The notes under the pieces are model-generated. The model saw nothing but the letters and a program-made list of their open reading frames with translations. It had not been told where the DNA came from and did no database searches. The translations under genes and the position numbers were made by a program. Of a DNA stretch of 64,000 bases, positions 1 through 9,068 are shown one piece after another (the first letter of the stretch is position 1; every line of letters starts with the position of its first letter). Source of the stretch: Acetobacter fallax (GTDB lineage Bacteria > Pseudomonadota > Alphaproteobacteria > Acetobacterales > Acetobacteraceae); contig NZ_WOSX01000002.1 of NCBI RefSeq assembly GCF_011516735.1, positions 1 through 64,000 on the forward strand, in the 5' to 3' direction.

Positions 1-139
1 GATACTGCGCTCGGGTGATTTCAGTCCAGGCCATCTTGATCTCATCAGGTTATCGCAAACCCATGAATCATAACCCGCTGAAATCACTCAACTCATTTTC
101 GGTCAGACACTCAGGGAAAACGGTGAATCACATTCCCCC
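1..139 (-). mobile_element. End of an IS5-type insertion sequence with the first codons of its transposase (partial, runs off the left edge)
   Basis: On the minus strand an ATG at position 34 opens a frame reading MAWTEITRAQY to the window edge. I recognise this start as typical of IS5-superfamily transposases of acetic acid bacteria. About 100 bp upstream, the minus strand has GGGGAATGTGATTCACCG near 121-138, which looks like a terminal inverted repeat of such elements. The other end and the transposase body lie outside the window, so the call rests on 11 codons plus the terminal sequence. The element abuts the shortened LysR gene to its right. Confidence 0.45.
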
Positions 140-165
140 TGCAGTGTCACCTCTCGATTCAGAGT

Positions 166-753
166 TCAGTGGAACTGCTCTAGGCATTTGTGGCGATCCA
201 GATCATCAATGTTCTGTGGTGTACCAAACCGGTTCAGGTAATCCGGCGATCCGACGATCTTACGTCGCGCGGTTCCGATATGTCGGGCTGTCAGATTTGA
301 ATCCTGCAACTGTCCGACCCGGAAGGCGATATCCGTGCGATCAAGATAAAGGTCCGTCAGTTCATCGGAGAGCGACAGATCAACGACGATATCCGGATAG
401 GCATCCCAGAATTCCGGAAGGAGAGGTTCAAGCGCCAGCGCCCCGAAGGCCACCGAAGCGTTGATGCGCACAGTGCCGCCTGGCCGGACCGATCCTGTGG
501 TGAGCGCATGTTCCATATCGTCAAGTTCGGCGATCAGCGCCTGAGCGCGCTCGTAGTAAAGCTGTCCTTCCGGCGTGACAGAAAGGCGCCGTGTCGAACG
601 TTCGAGCAGGCGTACGCCAAGGCGTGTTTCAACGCGGGCGATCAGTTTGCTTATCGTCGAGGGCGTTGTCATCGACAGGCGGGCCGCCTCGGAAAAACTG
701 CCGCTTTCCACGACACGCAGAAACATCTGCATTTCGCCAATCCGGTTATCCAT
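166..753 (-). pseudogene. LysR-family transcriptional regulator, C-terminally truncated
   Basis: Only 195 codons are present, while LysR proteins usually have about 300. The N-terminal winged helix-turn-helix is intact (residues 1-60, with FSEAARLSMTTPSTISKLIA as the recognition part). It is followed by the linker helix and the first half of the periplasmic-binding-like effector domain, ending abruptly after a DDLDRHKCL segment. About 100 residues of effector domain are missing. The stop lies about 27 bp before the apparent end of the IS at the window edge, so insertion or a neighbouring rearrangement probably removed the 3' part. The gene is divergent from the quinone reductase at 954 across a 200-bp gap, the classical LysR-target layout. 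The protein may still bind DNA but should have lost normal effector response. Confidence 0.75.
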
Positions 754-953
754 CAGCGCCTCTTTGATGAAACAGATTCACAAGTGCTGTGGAGAAGCGA
801 CGGATTATCAAAGCCTGTCAAGTTCATCATGTTCCGTAGGGAACGGATGCCGCTCGCACCGCTGATGCGCCGTCATATTGAAAATTCTTCCGGACAATCG
901 CTCTGAATTCTGGTCAGGCATATCCGGGATACTTTTTGCAGGACACTATTGTG

Positions 954-1565
954 ATGAAAAACATTCTCCTTCTGAACGGCGGAAAGGCTTTTGCCCATTC
1001 TCATGGTCGTCTGAACGATACGCTGCACGACGTCGCCCTTGAGCTCCTGTCGAACGCGGGTTTCAGCACGCGGCAGACAAAGATCGATGCTGGCTACGAT
1101 ATTCAGACGGAAGTCGAAAATATTCAGTGGGCTGACGTGGTCATCTATCAGATGCCGGGCTGGTGGATGGGCGCGCCATGGATCGTGAAGAAGTATGTCG
1201 ATGAAGTCTTCACCGCCGGGCATGGCACGCTTTATGCCAATGATGGGCGCAGCCGGTCTCATCCTGAGCGGAAGTATGGTTCAGGCGGTCTGCTGCAGGG
1301 GAAACATTACATGCTTTCCCTGACATGGAACGCGCCGGAAGAGGCCTTTGTCGATCCGGCGCAGTTCTTTGAAGGGAGGGGGATTGATGCTGTCTATTTC
1401 CCTTTCCACAAGGCGAACCAGTTTCTGGGGATGACACCGCTTCCGACGTATCTGGCAACGAACGTCATCAAGGAGCCACACGTTGACCGGACGATCGCGC
1501 GCTATCGTGCCCATCTGGCAAATATCCCTGGCTTTGTTGCGCCCAGGACTGGCGCTGAATCGTAA
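954..1565 (+). CDS. mdaB: MdaB-type NAD(P)H:quinone oxidoreductase (flavodoxin-like fold)
   Basis: This 203-residue protein begins MKNILLLNGGKAFAHS, the phosphate/FMN-binding start of the NQO1/MdaB flavoprotein family, and contains YQMPGWWMGAPWIVKKYVDE, the conserved flavin-side segment. Family members reduce quinones by two electrons with NAD(P)H and FAD and so avoid semiquinone formation; they act in the cytoplasm. The frame stays open back to a TTG at 936. I prefer the ATG at 954 (or the adjoining GTG at 951) because the homologous N-terminus starts there and an AGGA motif lies at 939-942. The divergent LysR gene is the probable regulator. Length fits the family; the substrate is unknown. 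Confidence 0.85.
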   Translation: MKNILLLNGGKAFAHSHGRLNDTLHDVALELLSNAGFSTRQTKIDAGYDIQTEVENIQWADVVIYQMPGWWMGAPWIVKKYVDEVFTAGHGTLYANDGRSRSHPERKYGSGGLLQGKHYMLSLTWNAPEEAFVDPAQFFEGRGIDAVYFPFHKANQFLGMTPLPTYLATNVIKEPHVDRTIARYRAHLANIPGFVAPRTGAES

Positions 1566-1728
1566 TACGGAGCGCAGGATTATCCCGGCAACCTGAAACC
1601 GGGAAGGTAGTGTGAGGGAGTGGATAAAGCTGGGTGGTTCCGGAGCGACCGGATCCCGTCACACAGGTGATCGGGCCGGATTACGCACCGGGCCGGCACA
1701 AGGCTTCGCTCGACATTACCTTCTCCTG

Positions 1729-2593
1729 GAGGGTGTTATGCACCTTGCATGAGCAGGTTGGCTGCGTTTTTCAGCATGAAGCCAGCGAATGCGATGGTGT
1801 GCATTGCGGCAAGCGTTGAGGCGCAGCGCTCGTAGTCTTTTACGAGCCTTCTGTATCGTGTCGCCCATGCGAAAGATCTCTCTGCGATCCATCGTCGGGG
1901 CAGCAGCACGAAACCCCGTTTTGCCAGAGGCAGCCTGATGATTTCGAGAGTGATACCCTGCTCTTCAGCGGCTTTTGCCGCTTTTGATCCGATATAGCCC
2001 TGATCGGCCCATGCCAGTTCCACACTTCCGTCCGTTGCCTGCCGGATAGCTTCCGCCAGCGGACCGGTTTCTGCCCGGTCGTCCCTGTTTGCCGGGGTGA
2101 TATGCAGGGCCGGAAGATGCCCCAGAGTATCGACCGCCATATGCAGCTTCGATCCGTTCTTTCTTTTCGCACCATCATAGGCCGATCGTAACCCGCTTTC
2201 CGGGGTTGAACGCAGTGTCCTGCTGTCGATGATCGCCGTCGTCGGTTCAGCCTTCTTTCCAGCCGCCAGACGAAGCACGGCCCTCAGATCATGGACGAGA
2301 GCTTCGAAACATCGCGCCTCCATCCATCGCCGGGACTGCTGATAAACCGCAGACCACGGCGAAAGATCGTTTGGCATTGCACGCCACGCAATACTGTCAC
2401 GGATCACATATCGCAGACCGTTGAACAGCTCTTGCAGATCATGATGACTCTGTTCTGCATCCTCTTTCATCAGAAGAAGGTATGGAACAATCAGCGACCG
2501 CTCTTCGTCACTGAGATCAGACGGATACGGTTTGCGTGCAGTATTCATCCATCTATTCTGAAACACTCACGCCATAAATTACATAATACACTC
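1729..2593 (-). mobile_element. Complete IS5-family insertion sequence (about 865 bp)
   Basis: The element carries one transposase gene. Its ends form imperfect inverted repeats: 1729-1742 reads GAGGGTGTTATGCA and the complement of the right end near 2580-2593 reads GAGTGTATTATGTA, 11 of 14 matching. The transposase stop codon lies inside the left repeat, usual for compact IS5 elements. I could not identify a convincing target duplication. The flanks are a GC-rich stretch on the left and a very AT-rich tract on the right. The reading frame is full length with all DDE residues, so the copy may be active. Confidence 0.85.
1736..2566 (-). CDS. IS5-family DDE transposase
   Basis: The 276-residue protein has the N-terminal DUF4096-type segment (PYPSDLSDEERSLIVPYL), a central RNase H-like DDE domain and the IS5 C-terminus. 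Probable catalytic residues are D114 (AIIDSRT), D188 (WADQGYIG) and E229 (IAERSFAW, the YREK-like region). Length is normal for the single-frame IS5 transposases seen in acetic acid bacteria. A second in-frame ATG at 2548 is an equally plausible start. It cuts and pastes its own element; no passenger gene is present. Confidence 0.92.
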   Translation of the reverse strand: MFQNRWMNTARKPYPSDLSDEERSLIVPYLLLMKEDAEQSHHDLQELFNGLRYVIRDSIAWRAMPNDLSPWSAVYQQSRRWMEARCFEALVHDLRAVLRLAAGKKAEPTTAIIDSRTLRSTPESGLRSAYDGAKRKNGSKLHMAVDTLGHLPALHITPANRDDRAETGPLAEAIRQATDGSVELAWADQGYIGSKAAKAAEEQGITLEIIRLPLAKRGFVLLPRRWIAERSFAWATRYRRLVKDYERCASTLAAMHTIAFAGFMLKNAANLLMQGA

Positions 2594-2720
2594 TAATTTT
2601 CATAAATTGTTTATTTATTTAATTATTGACAACTAAATATAAATAAACGGAAAATTATTATCATCCTGAAAGAACTGTAGCACCTTATAGTATTATTGTG
2701 AAAATTATTCCTGATCACCT
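2594..2720. other. Extremely AT-rich intergenic tract beside the IS
   Basis: The first roughly 110 bp after the IS right end consist almost entirely of A and T, in sharp contrast to the GC-rich genes around it. A TTGACA hexamer occurs at 2626-2631, with AT-rich possible -10 sequences about 17-20 bp later, so it may hold a promoter reading towards the ABC transporter at 2824. No coding potential is visible. Such tracts are common insertion targets and binding sites for nucleoid silencers; which applies here is unknown. Confidence 0.5.
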
Positions 2721-2823
2721 CGCAGGAAGGAGACTACTGAAAGACGGGTTTGCCGGGCACAACGGATGGCGCCTCGAATATATGGTGGGCGAGAGATCTT
2801 TTTGCTTTTAAGACTGGGGGCAC

Positions 2824-4776
2824 ATGACCATTGCTCCTGACTGCCCTTCCGATGCGCCTGACGGCGCCCTGCCCTCTTCTGCTGACCGGCCTGACGGCGG
2901 GGGAAATGCTGCTGGTCATCCGGGACCGGCGGCGGTGGCTGGTGCCGGGGATCACGGTCCTGAGACGGGTGTTGTCGGGGCGGGTGGCGCTGAGCGGAGT
3001 CCGTTTGTGGCGGCGCTTGGGTTTGCTGTGCGGCGGTGGCTGGACTGGCCGCGTGACCTGGCGGTTACGCTGATCGGCGTTTCGGTTGCGACGCTGTCTG
3101 ATGTTCTGACGCCGCTGGTGGCGGGGCGGCTGATTTCCGATGTCACGCAGGGAGCGCCTTCGGTTTCATCGGTCATCGGGGACGGGGCCGCGCATCACGC
3201 CCTGGCGGATGCGAAGTGGATGCTGGCGGCAATGGCGGGGCTGGGGCTTGTCAGTCTGCTTGGGCGACGGGCGTCGTTCCTTGGGATTACCTGGCTGACG
3301 GTCAACATGATGCGGGATGTGGCGCAGACGAGTTTTGCGCGATTGCAGCGGTTTTCGACGGACTGGCATGCCAACACGTTTGCGGGCTCGACGGTGCGTA
3401 AGCTGACGCGCGGGATGTGGGCGATTGATGCGCTGAATGACAATCTGCTGCTGATGCTGGTGCCGGAGATGCTGGTTCTGACCGGGACGACTCTGGTTCT
3501 GGGCTGGCACTGGCCAGTGATGGGGCTGCTGCTTGGCGGGATGTCGGTGGTGTTTGTGGCGCTCTCCTGTGTGCTGACGTTGCGCTATGTGGCGCCGGGC
3601 GCGCGGAAGGCGAACCGCTGGGACAGTCGCGTGGGGGCGGCGCTGGCGGATGCGATCACCTGCAACCCGGTGGTGAAGGCGTTCGGGGCCGAAGAGCGCG
3701 AGGAGGCCCGTCTGGGGCGGACGCTGGCGATCTGGCGCAAGCGGACGGGCCGGAGCTGGACGCGCGGGACGAATAGCGGAAACGTTCAGAATCTTGCTGT
3801 GACTGTCATGCGGGTTGTGCTGGCGTCCTGCGTGGTGTGGCTGTGGTGGAACGGCCGGGCGGGGCCGGGCGATGTTGCTTATGTGCTGACGATGATCTTT
3901 CTGGTGCAGGGGTATCTGCGTGATATCGGGCAGCAGGTTTCGGTGGTGCAGCGGTCTGTGAACGAGATGGAAGAGCTGGTTGCGATCTGGAACCAGCCTC
4001 CGGCTGTTGCGGATGTTCCGGGGGCGCGACCTCTGGTGATCACGCGGGGCGAGATCCGGTTTGAGCATGTGCTGTTTCATTATAAGGGGCAGACGGGGCC
4101 GCTGTTCCGGGATCTGGATGTGGAGATTCCGGCAGGGAGCCGGGTGGGACTGGTGGGACCATCCGGATCGGGAAAATCGACTTTTACGAAGCTGTTGCAG
4201 CGGCTTTACGACATTAACGGTGGCCGTATCCTGATTGACGGGGTGGATATTGCCACTGTGCAGCAGTCATCGTTGCGGGCGCAGATTGCGATTGTGCAGC
4301 AGGAACCGATTTTGTTTCACCGGTCTCTGGCCGAGAACATTGCGTATGCGCGTCCGGGGGCTTCGCAGGCGGAGATTGAGCGGGCGGCGGAGCTTGCGAA
4401 TGCGTCCGGGTTTATTGACCGGTTGCCGCAGGGTTATGACACGCTGGTGGGTGAACGCGGGGTGAAGCTCTCCGGTGGAGAACGGCAGCGTGTTGCGATT
4501 GCGCGGGCGTTTCTGGCGGATGCGCGGATTTTGATTCTGGATGAGGCGACGGCGTCTCTGGATTCTGAATCTGAGGCTCTGGTTCAGGAGGCGATGGAGC
4601 GGCTGATGCGGGACCGGACGGTGATTGTGATTGCGCATCGGCTGGCGACGGTTGTGGGGCTGGACCGGATTCTGGTGTTTGAGCGAGGTGTGGTGCGTGA
4701 GGATGGACCGCATGTGGAGCTGATCCGGCTTGAGGGCGGGCTTTACCGGCGGTTGTATGAGTTGCAGTCGTTGTGA
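2824..4776 (+). CDS. ABC exporter half-transporter (fused permease and ATPase, MsbA/multidrug type)
   Basis: The 650-residue protein starts with about 60 low-complexity residues rich in Gly, Ala, Pro and Asp. Next comes a six-helix exporter membrane domain (about residues 70-370), then an ATPase domain with Walker A GPSGSGKST, signature LSGGERQRVAIARAF, Walker B ILILDEATASLD and an H-loop in VIAHRLATV. All catalytic elements are intact, so it should work as a homodimer at the inner membrane exporting lipids or drugs; the substrate cannot be read from sequence. A GGGGG tract just upstream of the ATG may serve as ribosome site. It stands alone, with an IS and an AT-rich tract upstream. Confidence 0.9.
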   Translation: MTIAPDCPSDAPDGALPSSADRPDGGGNAAGHPGPAAVAGAGDHGPETGVVGAGGAERSPFVAALGFAVRRWLDWPRDLAVTLIGVSVATLSDVLTPLVAGRLISDVTQGAPSVSSVIGDGAAHHALADAKWMLAAMAGLGLVSLLGRRASFLGITWLTVNMMRDVAQTSFARLQRFSTDWHANTFAGSTVRKLTRGMWAIDALNDNLLLMLVPEMLVLTGTTLVLGWHWPVMGLLLGGMSVVFVALSCVLTLRYVAPGARKANRWDSRVGAALADAITCNPVVKAFGAEEREEARLGRTLAIWRKRTGRSWTRGTNSGNVQNLAVTVMRVVLASCVVWLWWNGRAGPGDVAYVLTMIFLVQGYLRDIGQQVSVVQRSVNEMEELVAIWNQPPAVADVPGARPLVITRGEIRFEHVLFHYKGQTGPLFRDLDVEIPAGSRVGLVGPSGSGKSTFTKLLQRLYDINGGRILIDGVDIATVQQSSLRAQIAIVQQEPILFHRSLAENIAYARPGASQAEIERAAELANASGFIDRLPQGYDTLVGERGVKLSGGERQRVAIARAFLADARILILDEATASLDSESEALVQEAMERLMRDRTVIVIAHRLATVVGLDRILVFERGVVREDGPHVELIRLEGGLYRRLYELQSL

Positions 4777-5233
4777 GGGATGCGCGGGAACATCGCGGTT
4801 CTGCTCAGCCTGTTCAATGGGGTGGTTTCCGAAAGTTCTTTTTCTATTCCTGACTGATTAGAATCTGGCTTTTCCCGCGGGCAATCAGGTCAGGGCCGGA
4901 GAGTGAAGCGGCCCCTGCCCTTTCTTAAGGCGATGATACCGTTTGCAAACACGATTGATGAGGACATCGTTGATCCGCCTTCGGGAAAGGTTACCGGAAG
5001 CGGACCAGGCCCGGAGAGAAGAGGCTGGCGGCTTACGTCTACATGTCGGTTGTACGTGCCGATGAACAGCTTTCCGCACAGCGGACATAAGCAGCAAGGT
5101 GTATCTTGACCGAGTTGGGCCTGGAGCGGACGGGCCGCTTAAGACTCACAAATGCAAATAGCGGACATAGGTCACGATCTTATCCTCGTGTTCACCAAAC
5201 CGGCAGCAACTCAGCTGCCCAAAAAACGGAAGG
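4777..5233. other. Non-coding stretch between the ABC transporter and the OLD-family gene
   Basis: No convincing gene is visible. A 68-codon frame at 4903-5109 has no recognisable motif and is probably chance. The word AGCGGACATA occurs at 5080-5089 and again at 5160-5169, and a related AGCGGACATT lies beyond the OLD gene at 7464. This suggests decayed mobile-element DNA flanking the island, but I cannot identify an element. Confidence 0.4.
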
Positions 5234-7201
5234 TTAGGCTGGTACTGTGACTTCTGGCGACGCGCCTATCTGCACCTGGGCTTCCTCTTCACTTCTCAAG
5301 ATGGATTTGACCAAATTCTCTATTTCATCGCGTTGCGGTCGGGGGAGTTGATCCCAGAAGTCCGGTTGTTCTAGAAATGCAATTAATTTTTCAAGGTCCT
5401 TGCCTCGGTGGCCTGCTGGCAGGTAATCCTCAAGCGCACCTTTCGACAGGATGTTGATTCCGTCCCCTCTGAGCAACAAAAGAGAGTTGCTAAGTGCAGC
5501 CTCTTCATCCTGGGATAGATCAGATTTCAGCATTCTCCGGCGAGACTTAATATATTCCCACACACTAACTGCATCCGTCCAATCACCTGACGTCATAGCC
5601 TCTTCGATGCGAGCGACAAGGGTCGCTCCATCCAAACTACTGACATTTTCGATCACGTCCTTTTTGATCTCGCCTACATTAATCCGAAAAAGTCCCTTGA
5701 TTTCACCGGTACCGACTTGTTCGATATAATCGAGATCCGCGATAGTCGTGCTTGGGACGTGGCAGGCCTTGAGTAGTTTTCTATAGCTTTCGAACAGGCC
5801 TTTGCCGCCTACGCTGATAATCTCAATAACATCACGGTGTTCATTCTGACCAAAGCGCTCCAACACCTTTTCAAAGAACATGCGATCGGAAAGGCCTTCG
5901 ACAAGAATGACCCGGTCACAAAAAAACAGCCTCTCATTGTTTTGGCTATTAACGATGTTGAAGAGATGCTTAGCGTTTGGTAGGTCGGTAGCGTTCAGCC
6001 TGACAATTCGACTTTTCTGATCCTCGATATAGACGCGTGATACATATTGAATCGACGCTGGTGATATAAATGTCGGCGAGTGGGTCGCAAGGACAAACTG
6101 ATTCCCGGTCTCACGTGACATTCGATCAAACAAAGTGAACAGGCTCTTTTGCCAGCGCGGATGCAGATGCAGTTCCGGTTCGTCGACGACTATGACGGCG
6201 TCTCTGACGTTCAGAGCGTAGATTGCGAACAGATAAGTGAGCAACTCGCGCTCGCCAGATGAGGCTGCTCCGGAGGTAAATTCGGTACCCTGTTTGGTAA
6301 GCATCACGTCATATTCATTGGTATCCGGATTGACGGTTTCCAGTCTCCACGAATAACCTAGATCTTCTAGGGCCGCTGTGAGCGATTTCAGTCTATCGTC
6401 GGCATAGAAGGCCGTCTTTACTGAGGTGTTGTCATCCAGTTCAAGTCTCCGATAACGCTTGCCGAGCCGTCCGATTGCAAGCTGAACAATATTGGTTTCG
6501 CCCGACCGGGACGTAATGGTGTCTAGCCGCTGCTTCTGTTCCAAGTCATTGAAACCCGACAGTGACACGCGGGACTGAAAGGCTGTACTCGTCCGGTTTA
6601 CCGGAAGGTAAATCATCGGAAGTTGGAGCGGCTCCTTTTTAAGTTCACTGCGTTGACTGTTGTCGAATTCAAACAGTCGCAGATATTCTAAAAAGTCTCT
6701 GTCACTTTTTTGTTCATTTTTTTCTAAAATTCCGTTTTCCCAAACAAAAGTGATATAAGACCCGGGCTTGATGGCTTTAATATCCCACTCGTCTGTCTCT
6801 TTCCAAGGATTCGAGTTGTATTTGAGCGTTTGCTTCTTCCATAATTCTTTGGCATCATTCTTTATTCGCGCCATATTGCCCAAATCAGTGTCAGATACTT
6901 CAATTGTCACTTCGACGATCTGGGGCTTCTGCGGTGCGTGGGAGTGCTTTTCTAAAATGAGTTTATTGAGCTTATCATTCTGTTGAAGCTGCCAGAAGGC
7001 GTCTTCACGGCCTGAATTAAATTCGATGGGATAACGAGTAGCAATCAAATACCGCCGCAACATAGTCACTATGGTATCGAGTAAATTCGTTTTGCCGCCG
7101 CCATTCGGCCCAACTATTATCGAAATAGGGCCTTCGAAGGTTAATTCCTGCCGCTCGAGAAAACTTCTCACATTTTCAACGGCGATTTTCCTGATTAACA
7201 T
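5234..7201 (-). CDS. OLD-family ATP-dependent endonuclease (ABC-type AAA ATPase plus TOPRIM)
   Basis: A 655-residue two-domain protein. The ATPase is SMC/RecF-like: Walker A GPNGGGKTN (31-39), a signature-like SSGERE (314-319), Walker B VIVVDEPE with D340/E341, and an H-loop LATHSP (H374). A TOPRIM nuclease domain follows, with E435 (VILVEG) and the DxD pair D489/D491. This matches OLD/class 1 proteins (ATPase and TOPRIM in one chain), known from phage P2 and from anti-phage islands. No UvrD-like helicase is adjacent, so it is not a Gabija pair. The region has visibly lower GC and more AT-ending codons than its neighbours, suggesting transfer. The start ATG lies three codons before KIAVEN, as expected. 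Role in defence is inferred, not shown. Confidence 0.88.
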   Translation of the reverse strand: MLIRKIAVENVRSFLERQELTFEGPISIIVGPNGGGKTNLLDTIVTMLRRYLIATRYPIEFNSGREDAFWQLQQNDKLNKLILEKHSHAPQKPQIVEVTIEVSDTDLGNMARIKNDAKELWKKQTLKYNSNPWKETDEWDIKAIKPGSYITFVWENGILEKNEQKSDRDFLEYLRLFEFDNSQRSELKKEPLQLPMIYLPVNRTSTAFQSRVSLSGFNDLEQKQRLDTITSRSGETNIVQLAIGRLGKRYRRLELDDNTSVKTAFYADDRLKSLTAALEDLGYSWRLETVNPDTNEYDVMLTKQGTEFTSGAASSGERELLTYLFAIYALNVRDAVIVVDEPELHLHPRWQKSLFTLFDRMSRETGNQFVLATHSPTFISPASIQYVSRVYIEDQKSRIVRLNATDLPNAKHLFNIVNSQNNERLFFCDRVILVEGLSDRMFFEKVLERFGQNEHRDVIEIISVGGKGLFESYRKLLKACHVPSTTIADLDYIEQVGTGEIKGLFRINVGEIKKDVIENVSSLDGATLVARIEEAMTSGDWTDAVSVWEYIKSRRRMLKSDLSQDEEAALSNSLLLLRGDGINILSKGALEDYLPAGHRGKDLEKLIAFLEQPDFWDQLPRPQRDEIENLVKSILRSEEEAQVQIGASPEVTVPA

Positions 7202-7892
7202 TCACACCTCTAGTGACCTTGGTTCTTGCTATTTCCAAGTCTGCGAGAAGTAGGCTCAAAGGGCAAGATGAGCTTACGAAGTCCTTTTGGGACAGTCTTC
7301 GGTGGTCTGCGCACCTTTAATGGAGCATCGTCAGCGTAGAATTGTGTTTCAACGGTGTCCACTTACGGAGAGACCGTAGAAACTCAGGAGCTACCGAAAG
7401 GGGCGCATGACGGTTCCAAGCATCATGCATGTGAATGGCAGCTTCTTGCTTACCGCTTCCATCAGCGGACATTCCGTTATCCCCCCCATTTCAGTCGTAA
7501 TCCCCCAGGCCCGCCCGCCGTCCCACCAGCATCACAGCGCTGACCGAACCTCGCTCCCTCAATCCGAACATCTTTCAAACCAGCGAAACAGCGCCTGGCG
7601 TCCCCACCCCGAACCTCAAGCCCCAACGACCCGCACCACCCGTTTTCCATTCCCCAGCCAGAACAAAAACGTCCGGAACATTCTGGAATCCGCCCCGATT
7701 CCATCCCGTCCCCAAAACAAACCAACGCCCCACGGAAAAGAAAAACCTCTGGTCCCCGCCAGCGGAGACACGTCTCCTGCCCCGACAACGAAACCCGGAC
7801 AGGAACCCACCCATCCCAAAACCATCACACACAGCAGAGCGCGGCTCCGCCCCGGACCCTGCCAGAAACGCGCTTCCGGAAGCCGCCCGCGA
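7202..7892. other. Long non-coding stretch between the OLD gene and ctaA
   Basis: The first 300 bp keep the lower GC of the OLD island, including an AGCGGACATT word at 7464-7473. From about 7500 the sequence becomes GC-rich and C-biased like the neighbouring core genes, marking the probable right border of the acquired segment. Long open frames on both strands here show no domain or motif and are overlapping products of base bias. On the minus strand just after the ctaA stop there is degenerate GGGTCCGGGG-type sequence resembling decayed intergenic repeats. I see no gene. Confidence 0.45.
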
Positions 7893-9014
7893 TCAGGAAA
7901 CCACCCGCCCCCGCTTCGCCCCGCGCAGCGCGTGCATCGTAAACACCCCGATCCCAAGCAGCACGGCCGCAAATGTCTGATGCACTGTGCCTGCCCAGGC
8001 CGGCACAACCAGCAGCAGCGTCGTCACCCCCAGCGCATACTGGATCAGCACCGCCCAGCCGAGCAGCGCCACACCCGCATGAGCCCGCGGCCCCAGATTC
8101 GCCCGCACACCCGCCAGCACCACCGCCCCGATCATCAGAACCGTCACCGTCGCCAGCAGACGATGATCGAACTGCACAGCCGGAATATTCGCAATCCAGT
8201 TGAACCAGAACGGCGACAGCTTCGCATATCCGTCAGGGATCAGATGCCCGTCCATCAGCGGAAACGTGTTGAACACAAACCCCGCATGCGTGCCCGCCGT
8301 GAACCCGCCGGCAATGATCGTCAGAGCCACCAGCCCCAGCGCCCCATGCAGCAGCCCGCGCGTCCGCCGACCAGCCGCCACATCGGCAACAGGCTCCGGC
8401 CGGGGATACCGCACTGAAAGCGCCGTCCACAGAATGGCGACATACAAAATCAGCGCCGCGCTCAGATGCAGCACCAGCCGCACCGGCTCCACCGCCGTGC
8501 TTCCCTCCCGAAAGCCGGACGCCACCATGAACCAGCCAATCGCGCCCTGAAGCCCGCCAAGCACGAAAAACACGACAAGCCGGATAATCAGCGCCCGCGT
8601 CAGCACGCCCTGAACCGCGAACATCACCAGCCGCACCATCAGATACAGCCCGATCACCCGCCCCCAGAACCGGTGCGTCCACTCCAGCCAGAAAATCTTC
8701 TGAAAGCCCGCCAGCCCGAACCCGTCATGCAGAATCTTATACTGCGGAATGTTCTGATACAGCGCGAACTGACGCTCCCACTCCGCATGGCTCAAAGGCG
8801 GAATCATCCCCGTCACAGGCCGCCAGTCCATAATGGACAAACCGGAGCCGGTAAGCCGCGTTGCCCCACCAAGAGCGATCATGCCAAGCAGCATAACGCA
8901 GATGGTCAGCAACCAGTTGGACACGCGCCGCCTGTCACGAACGGTCATACCGTCAATGACGGTCGCGTCAGCGTCCGGAGCAGTCATGGAAGAGGGTGAT
9001 GTGGCATTGGACAT
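7893..9014 (-). CDS. ctaA: Heme A synthase (COX15/CtaA)
   Basis: The 373-residue protein oxidises the C8 methyl of heme O to give heme A for aa3-type terminal oxidases; it is an integral membrane protein with eight expected helices in two repeats. Characteristic segments are [19 protein letters not shown] near the N-terminus, the heme-ligand histidines in [10 protein letters not shown] and VLHLSA, and in the second half QFDHRLLA and AGTVHQTFA. The length fits alphaproteobacterial CtaA. It stands alone here, without cox genes, and is divergent from the membrane protein at 9069. It implies that the host makes a heme A-containing oxidase, unlike acetic acid bacteria that rely only on heme O or d types. 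Confidence 0.93.
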   Translation of the reverse strand: MSNATSPSSMTAPDADATVIDGMTVRDRRRVSNWLLTICVMLLGMIALGGATRLTGSGLSIMDWRPVTGMIPPLSHAEWERQFALYQNIPQYKILHDGFGLAGFQKIFWLEWTHRFWGRVIGLYLMVRLVMFAVQGVLTRALIIRLVVFFVLGGLQGAIGWFMVASGFREGSTAVEPVRLVLHLSAALILYVAILWTALSVRYPRPEPVADVAAGRRTRGLLHGALGLVALTIIAGGFTAGTHAGFVFNTFPLMDGHLIPDGYAKLSPFWFNWIANIPAVQFDHRLLATVTVLMIGAVVLAGVRANLGPRAHAGVALLGWAVLIQYALGVTTLLLVVPAWAGTVHQTFAAVLLGIGVFTMHALRGAKRGRVVS

Positions 9015-9068
9015 GGCGCCGTTTAACGCGCACTTGCAACGCTGAGCAAGGAGGTGTTACCGCGCCTG

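Noticed and set aside
1729..2593. Target-site duplication for the complete IS
   Set aside because: The bases just outside the inverted repeats do not match convincingly on the two sides.
4903..5109. A 68-codon frame before the OLD gene
   Set aside because: No ribosome site, motif or neighbour support; probably chance.
5234..7201. Gabija or PARIS-type two-gene defence system
   Set aside because: Only one gene is present: no UvrD-like helicase and no separate AriB-type TOPRIM partner in the flanking DNA.
7407..8417. A 336-codon Pro/Arg/His-rich frame
   Set aside because: It overlaps ctaA antisense and extends into intergenic C-rich DNA; composition rather than coding explains it.
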